From the NCBI GenBank assembly GCA_003857395.1, contig RPRC01000210.1, positions 1 to 10,441 on the forward strand: DNA of 10,441 bases, written 5' to 3'. Under the pieces are notes generated by a model that did no database searches, was not told the DNA's origin, and was given only the letters and a program-made list of their open reading frames with translations. Position numbers and translations under genes: made by a program. This DNA comes from Geobacter sp. Lineage in GTDB: Bacteria > Desulfobacterota > Desulfuromonadia > Geobacterales > Geobacteraceae. Below, piece after piece: positions 7,715 through 10,441 of this stretch; position 1 is the first letter of the stretch; the number at the start of each line of letters is the position of its first letter.

Positions 7715-7865
7715 CCGGTTTCTTCTGAGATGATTGATGGGTTTAGGGGAGGATAAATTCTCTGATTTGGTTTATAGTAAAAAAGTATGTGAAATAAATA
7801 TAAGTGTCCATATTGTAGGCTATCTAAAAAACAGTATGTGTCAATTCAAAATGCAAAGGATTGTA

Positions 7866-7895
7866 TTGTTTTCTGCCAAAAAATGTAATTAATTA
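7866..7895 (+). promoter_or_regulatory. Candidate promoter for coaE
   Basis: TTGTTT at 7866-7871 and TAATTA at 7890-7895 are spaced by 18 bp in an AT-rich stretch upstream of coaE. The match is modest and AT-rich DNA yields such hits by chance. If real, the coaE leader is about 100 nt and contains both palindromes at 7912 and 7958. Confidence 0.3.
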
Positions 7896-7911
7896 GAGTG
7901 ACTTGTGATGT

Positions 7912-7927
7912 TTTCCTGTTAAGGAAA
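7912..7927. repeat. TTTCC/GGAAA palindrome upstream of coaE (copy 1)
   Basis: TTTCCTGTTAAGGAAA has 6-bp perfect arms around GTTA. It shares the TTTCC-N(4-6)-GGAAA form with four other palindromes flanking coaE. Confidence 0.5.
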
Positions 7928-7957
7928 TCGCTAATTGCTTGAGGTGAATTTCAGTTG

Positions 7958-7973
7958 TTTCCCGGAAGGGAAA
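7958..7973. repeat. TTTCC/GGAAA palindrome upstream of coaE (copy 2)
   Basis: TTTCCCGGAAGGGAAA has 6-bp perfect arms around GGAA. Its centre is exactly 46 bp from that of the copy at 7912-7927. It lies 30 bp before the coaE start codon, so it is either an operator or a hairpin in the mRNA leader. Confidence 0.5.
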
Positions 7974-8003
7974 GCATTGCCTGCGTGGCGAAATGGAGAA
8001 CTT

Positions 8004-8618
8004 ATGAAGGTTATCGGCCTGACTGGCGGCATTGCTTCGGGAAAGAGTTCCGTTGCGCATATCCTTGAGAAATGCGGCGCAGTGGTTGTTGATGCTGATC
8101 TGCTTGCCCGTGAAGTTGTGGCACCGGGAGAGCCTGCGTATCATGCCATTGTTGAAGCATTTGGGAAGACGGTCGTAAGGCCGGATGGGACGCTGGATAG
8201 AGCGGCGTTGGGAAAGCTGGTTTTTGCCGATGTGTCGGCACGGAAGGTTTTGGAAGAAATAACGCATCCACGCATCGCGGAACGAGCTGCCCGAAGGATT
8301 GAGGATGAGCGGCTGAGGGGGACCAAGGTGCTGTTTTACATCGTTCCGCTTTTGATCGAGGCAGGGCTTGCCTCAACGGTCGATGCAATTTGGCTGGTTA
8401 TGGTGGACAAAGAGGTGCAGATCAATCGTTTGATGACGCGCGATGCAATCTCCAGGGATGAGGCCTTGCGCAAGATTAGCACCCAGATGCCGTTACAGGA
8501 AAAGGCCGCGTATGCCGATGTAATTATCGACAATAACGGCCTTCCTGATGAAACGGCTCGTTGTGTTACAAATGAGTGGGAACGATTGTTGGTGAGGATC
8601 TCCACCTCTGGCTGTTGA
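8004..8618 (+). CDS. coaE: Dephospho-CoA kinase
   Basis: CoaE performs the last step of coenzyme A synthesis in the cytoplasm, phosphorylating the 3'-hydroxyl of the ribose of dephospho-CoA with ATP. The 204 residues match the usual length. The P-loop GGIASGKS is at residues 8-15, the conserved DAD substrate/metal motif at 30-32 with AR at 35-36, THPRI in the CoA-binding region, the LID-like NRLMTRDAISRDEA, and the C-terminal ADVIIDNNG. The ATG at 8004 is preceded by TGGAG (7994-7998). The frame is open upstream to 7935, but that extension precedes the conserved MKVIGLTGG start and is not used. It converges with the IclR-family gene; the gap between them is filled by palindromes that can serve as its terminator. 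The stop codon TGA ends at 8618. Confidence 0.95.
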   Translation: MKVIGLTGGIASGKSSVAHILEKCGAVVVDADLLAREVVAPGEPAYHAIVEAFGKTVVRPDGTLDRAALGKLVFADVSARKVLEEITHPRIAERAARRIEDERLRGTKVLFYIVPLLIEAGLASTVDAIWLVMVDKEVQINRLMTRDAISRDEALRKISTQMPLQEKAAYADVIIDNNGLPDETARCVTNEWERLLVRISTSGC

Positions 8619-8626
8619 CTGTTGCC

Positions 8627-8655
8627 GTTTCCGTCCGGAAACTCCGGATGTGAAA
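8627..8655. repeat. GTTTCC/GGAAAC palindrome with a degenerate second unit
   Basis: GTTTCCGTCCGGAAAC at 8627-8642 has 7-bp arms around TC. It is followed at once by TCCGGATGTGAAAC (8643-8656, roughly), which resembles the right part of the copy at 8787-8802 (TCCGGATGGAAAC) with one inserted base. It begins 8 bp after the coaE stop. A hairpin here lacks a T-tract. Confidence 0.55.
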
Positions 8656-8661
8656 CTAGCG

Positions 8662-8690
8662 GTTTCCAATTTGGAAACGAGGATTTTTTT
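8662..8690 (+). terminator. Terminator-like hairpin downstream of coaE
   Basis: GTTTCCAATTTGGAAAC (8662-8678) has 8-bp perfect arms around a single T; as RNA the loop would open to 3 nt or more. Five bases later comes a run of seven T (8684-8690). It is well placed to end coaE transcription 44 bp after the stop codon. Confidence 0.6.
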
Positions 8691-8713
8691 GTCCTGGCAA
8701 GGAAGGCAAGGGA

Positions 8714-8746
8714 TTGTGCGGAGACGTACTCCTGTACGTCGCACAA
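8714..8746. repeat. Central hairpin of the palindromic element
   Basis: TTGTGCG (8714-8720) and ACGTAC (8724-8729) pair with GTACGT (8734-8739) and CGCACAA (8740-8746): 13 bp in all, interrupted by a 3-nt bulge GAG on the left arm, with a TCCT loop. The stem is GC-balanced and long enough to be stable as RNA or as a cruciform. Confidence 0.75.
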
Positions 8747-8776
8747 ACAAGACCGCTGATTGACGCTGTCAGGGCG

Positions 8777-8802
8777 AAAAAGGACCGTTTCCGGATGGAA
8801 AC
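8777..8802 (-). terminator. Terminator-like hairpin downstream of the IclR-family gene
   Basis: On the minus strand GTTTCC and GGAAAC (8787-8802) form a 6-bp hairpin followed, five bases later, by five T (8777-8781). This mirrors the coaE-side arrangement at 8662-8690. The hairpin starts at the third base of the IclR stop codon. Confidence 0.5.
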
Positions 8803-9584
8803 TATTTATGATACCCGAGTTTCGCAGAGATCTCGTCGGCCGCTTTAATTGCCAGTGGGATGAGCTCTTTTTCCAGTCGCTCCAGCGAGAGCCTCATGGC
8901 TGGTCCCGAGATACTGAGGGCGCCGACAATCCTTCGGGTATAGTCCCGTATCGGGGCGCTGACGCAGCGAACGCCTACGTCCAGTTCTTCATCGTCAATG
9001 GCATAGCCCTGCTCGGCCACCTGTTTGAGTTGTTTCTTCAACTCTTCCCGGTCCGTTATTGTGTTCGCGGTCAACGGCTTCAACTCTTTTGTCGGGAAAT
9101 ATTCGTCGATCTCTTCTTCGGAGAGGTTGGCGATCTGGACTTTGCCTGCGGCAGTACAGTAGGAAGGAAGCCGTGAACCTACTCGCGGGACAACGCGAAC
9201 CGTCAGGTCGGTTTCCACCACGTCCAGATAGATAATGTTGAAATCCTTCAGTATTGCCACGTAGGACGTCTCGTTGCATTCTCGAACGACCTCTTCAAGT
9301 ATCGGGCGTGATTGCCGGAGTAACCCCATCTGGTTGACAAAAGTCTGACCCAGTTCCAAAGTTTTCAGGCCCAGTCGATAGTTTTCCGTTACCTTGTTCT
9401 GTTCAATGTAGCCTCGGGACTCAAGAGTGGCCAGCAGTCGAAAAACATTGTTTTTGTGGAGTTGCAGCCGTTTGCTCAGTTCAGTTACACCCAGTTCGTC
9501 CACTTCATCATGGAACTGTTCGAGCAGGTCGAGGGCGTGTGATACCGATTGAATGAGATACTCGGATTTTTCTTTTTTTGCCAT
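8802..9584 (-). CDS. IclR-family transcriptional regulator
   Basis: This 260-residue protein has an N-terminal winged helix-turn-helix (about residues 10-75: VSHALDLLEQF, GVTELSKRLQLHKNNVFRLLATLESRGYIEQ, NYRLG) and a C-terminal effector-binding domain of the IclR type (about 80-255). The latter includes SYVAILKDFNIIYLDVVE, the conserved LPSYCTAAGK, and the signature region DDEELDVGVRCVSAPIRDYTRRIVGALSISGP. Members bind palindromic operators as dimers or tetramers and respond to small organic acids or aromatics; the effector here is unknown. I chose the ATG at 9584 (MAKKEKSEYL), which has AAGGTAA about 9 nt upstream; the frame is open for 43 more codons to 9713, but that extension is not family-like. 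The TAG stop overlaps the end of the palindromic element. A promoter and a palindrome lie in its long leader. Confidence 0.93.
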   Translation of the reverse strand: MAKKEKSEYLIQSVSHALDLLEQFHDEVDELGVTELSKRLQLHKNNVFRLLATLESRGYIEQNKVTENYRLGLKTLELGQTFVNQMGLLRQSRPILEEVVRECNETSYVAILKDFNIIYLDVVETDLTVRVVPRVGSRLPSYCTAAGKVQIANLSEEEIDEYFPTKELKPLTANTITDREELKKQLKQVAEQGYAIDDEELDVGVRCVSAPIRDYTRRIVGALSISGPAMRLSLERLEKELIPLAIKAADEISAKLGYHK

Positions 9585-9763
9585 GTGAGTTACCTTGAAA
9601 GGGGCAGTTGCTGAAGAACGCTCAAAGGAAATGAAGTGAGCTGCTCTGTGGAAGGGCCGAAGAGGTGCTTCAGGTGCCGTATCTATTTCGTTATAATTTC
9701 TTTGGATTTGCACTGCGCTGATCGCAGCAGTGGTGTTTTATATGTGATCGGAAGTCCGTACTA

Positions 9764-9780
9764 TTGAAAATCAATTTCAA
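9764..9780. promoter_or_regulatory. 17-bp inverted repeat in the IclR-gene leader, possible operator
   Basis: TTGAAA and TTTCAA flank ATCAA (TTGAAAATCAATTTCAA). The inner 15 bp, TGAAAATCAATTTCA, is one base off a perfect 7-1-7 inverted repeat of the Fur-box type, but could equally be an IclR-type autoregulatory operator. It lies about 50 bp downstream of the predicted start of transcription. Confidence 0.4.
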
Positions 9781-9833
9781 AGACACACGTAGAAAAATGC
9801 GTTACAATAGGCAGGCAAAAGGCACTATTTATA

Positions 9834-9862
9834 TAGATAGAATATTGTTTTACTGTTGTCAA
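9834..9862 (-). promoter_or_regulatory. Candidate sigma-70 promoter for the IclR-family gene
   Basis: On the minus strand a perfect TTGACA (9857-9862) is followed after exactly 17 bp by TATCTA (9834-9839), 4 of 6 matches to the -10 consensus. Transcription would begin near 9827, giving a leader of roughly 240 nt before the ATG at 9584. That is long for a simple regulator gene and contains the inverted repeat at 9764-9780. Confidence 0.6.
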
Positions 9863-9950
9863 GTTGGAAAAATGCTTTTTACTTGGCTGAGGGGATTCTT
9901 TTTCCCTGGCGCACTCCCTGTTGATGATGATAAATGTCTGGAGACGTGAG

Positions 9951-10441
9951 TTACCAATCGTGCGTTTTTAGTATTTCCCGTAGTACTGTTGTTGCGTAAA
10001 CGCCCCGGGGGAGAGAGAAGTTCAGGCTTAGTCCATCGTCGTCCATGGCCGTAGACAGGTTTTGGATGGGCACCCGCAGAGGCCGTCGTTCCCCTTCCAT
10101 CCGGAGGCCCCCCGGCAGGTTGAATTCCGCGAGTGTCAGAGACTCCTCCCGCAGAACTTTTTCTTCAGCCTCTCGAGGGTTTCCTTCCGGCAGTTTCATC
10201 TTGCAGCCGAACATGGGCCCGGAGGGAGAAATCTCGAACTCCTGGGCTCTTTTTTTCTCTGCCTCACTATCTTCGACAAGAAAACAGGCACCATTGTCGT
10301 GGCGGTAGGCGAGGTCGCCCTCTTCGACCAGGTCGAAAGTGTTCAGGCGCTGCTCCAGAACCCTGTCAAAAAGAGAGGACTGATAGGCCGACAGGTAGAG
10401 TTTTTTCAAGCGAGGAGTAACGGCGTCAAGGGCACGTTCGA
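9951..10441 (-). CDS. truD: tRNA pseudouridine synthase D, C-terminal part, truncated by window edge
   Basis: TruD converts U13 of tRNA-Glu (and related tRNAs) to pseudouridine. The frame is open to the right edge, so the N-terminal catalytic part lies outside; the TTG at 10407-10409 that could pass as a start is internal, since ...ERALDAVTPRL is encoded before it. The visible 163 or so residues contain the family segments LYLSAYQSSLFDRVLEQRL, SPSGPMFGCKM (the GPxFG loop of the TRUD insertion), and the C-terminal LPRGVYATTVLREILK. The stop TAA is at 9951-9953. The IclR-family gene lies downstream on the same strand but 366 bp away with its own promoter candidate, so co-transcription is not required. 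Confidence 0.92.
   Translation of the reverse strand, partial: ERALDAVTPRLKKLYLSAYQSSLFDRVLEQRLNTFDLVEEGDLAYRHDNGACFLVEDSEAEKKRAQEFEISPSGPMFGCKMKLPEGNPREAEEKVLREESLTLAEFNLPGGLRMEGERRPLRVPIQNLSTAMDDDGLSLNFSLPRGVYATTVLREILKTHDW

Larger units (their letters stand above)
7588..8003. other. Divergent AT-rich intergenic region (Pcc operon / coaE)
   Basis: This 416-bp gap separates the leftward porin-cytochrome operon from rightward coaE, so it must hold both promoters. It contains the candidate sites listed separately: an operon promoter near 7611-7640, a minus-strand terminator at 7694-7714, a coaE promoter candidate near 7866-7895, and palindromes at 7912-7927 and 7958-7973. The part from about 7740 to 7900 is strikingly AT-rich. 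I see no convincing small gene in it. Confidence 0.7.
8662..8802. repeat. 141-bp imperfect palindromic intergenic element (REP/MITE-like)
   Basis: The whole segment is symmetric about position 8732. From outside in: GTTTCC...GGAAAC palindromes at both ends (8662-8678 and 8787-8802); arms 8680-8699 and 8767-8786, which are 13/20 identical as inverted copies and 17/20 paired in RNA if G-U is allowed; an asymmetric less-paired zone; and a central hairpin at 8714-8746. It fills the gap between the convergent coaE and IclR genes. I see no transposase and no clear target-site duplication, so 'MITE-like' is an inference; a large structured bidirectional terminator is the alternative. Confidence 0.65.
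9585..9950. other. Intergenic region between truD and the IclR-family gene
   Basis: This 366-bp, AT-rich gap lies between two minus-strand genes. It contains the promoter candidate at 9834-9862 and the inverted repeat at 9764-9780. A 61-codon plus-strand frame (9764-9949) starts with TTG and has no ribosome site or recognisable content. No convincing intrinsic terminator for truD is visible. Confidence 0.6.

Noticed and set aside
7784..7840. Direct repeat AGTATGTG at 7784-7791 and 7833-7840
   Set aside because: One 8-mer repeated in about 400 bp of AT-rich DNA is expected by chance, and the flanks do not extend the match convincingly.
7812..7844. Minus-strand promoter with perfect TTGACA at 7839-7844 and TACAAT at 7812-7817
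   Set aside because: The spacer is 21 bp, too long for a normal sigma-70 promoter; hexamers at 16-18 bp spacing are poor matches.
7600..7860. GEMM-I (cyclic di-GMP / cyclic AMP-GMP) riboswitch in the Pcc leader
   Set aside because: I read the minus strand for the conserved GEMM core (a GGACGCAAAGCC-like segment and the tetraloop-receptor partner) and found none.
7893..8267. 124-codon minus-strand reading frame overlapping coaE
   Set aside because: It runs antisense to the well-supported coaE gene, has an unlikely composition and no recognisable domain.
9890..9925. Terminator for truD from GGGA/TCCC at about 9893-9916
   Set aside because: The stem is only 4 bp and the T-run lies in the loop rather than after the hairpin on the minus strand.

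Overview
The window looks like chromosomal DNA from a dissimilatory metal-reducing deltaproteobacterium of the Desulfuromonadia (Geobacter / Desulfuromonas / Pelobacter relatives). The main reason is a complete porin-cytochrome (Pcc) gene cluster of the OmbB-OmaB-OmcB type, with exactly the 8-haem plus 12-haem composition known from Geobacter sulfurreducens. The species cannot be fixed from the sequence alone.

Layout. 1-564 (+): the C-terminal part of an HD-GYP cyclic-di-GMP phosphodiesterase, cut by the window edge. 636-1820 (+): a 12-helix MFS transporter with an antiporter-type motif. 2000-3151 (-): an unrecognised membrane-anchored periplasmic protein whose N-terminal helix carries a TonB-like SxxxH motif. 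3228-3264: a strong intrinsic terminator that closes the next operon. 3319-7587 (-): the three-gene electron-conduit operon, transcribed porin (404 aa), then 8-haem periplasmic cytochrome (248 aa), then 12-haem outer-surface lipoprotein cytochrome (752 aa), with tight spacing. 7588-8003: a divergent, AT-rich intergenic region holding a promoter candidate for the operon, a minus-strand intrinsic terminator about 110 bp ahead of the porin gene (a possible attenuator), and two TTTCC/GGAAA palindromes in front of coaE. 8004-8618 (+): coaE, dephospho-CoA kinase. 8619-8802: a dense cluster of GTTTCC/GGAAAC palindromes, dominated by a 141-bp imperfect palindrome that puts a terminator-like hairpin facing each of the two converging genes. 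8802-9584 (-): an IclR-family regulator with a long leader. 9951-10441 (-): the C-terminal part of tRNA pseudouridine synthase TruD, cut by the window edge.

How the genes work together. The porin and the two multihaem cytochromes should form one trans-outer-membrane wire: the 8-haem protein takes electrons from periplasmic carriers, the porin sheathes the junction across the outer membrane, and the 12-haem lipoprotein passes electrons to extracellular acceptors such as Fe(III) oxides. The other genes are housekeeping or regulatory genes with no visible link to this pathway. The least explained items are the 141-bp palindromic element with its satellite palindromes around coaE, the terminator in the leader of the Pcc operon, and the TonB-like protein of unknown function.
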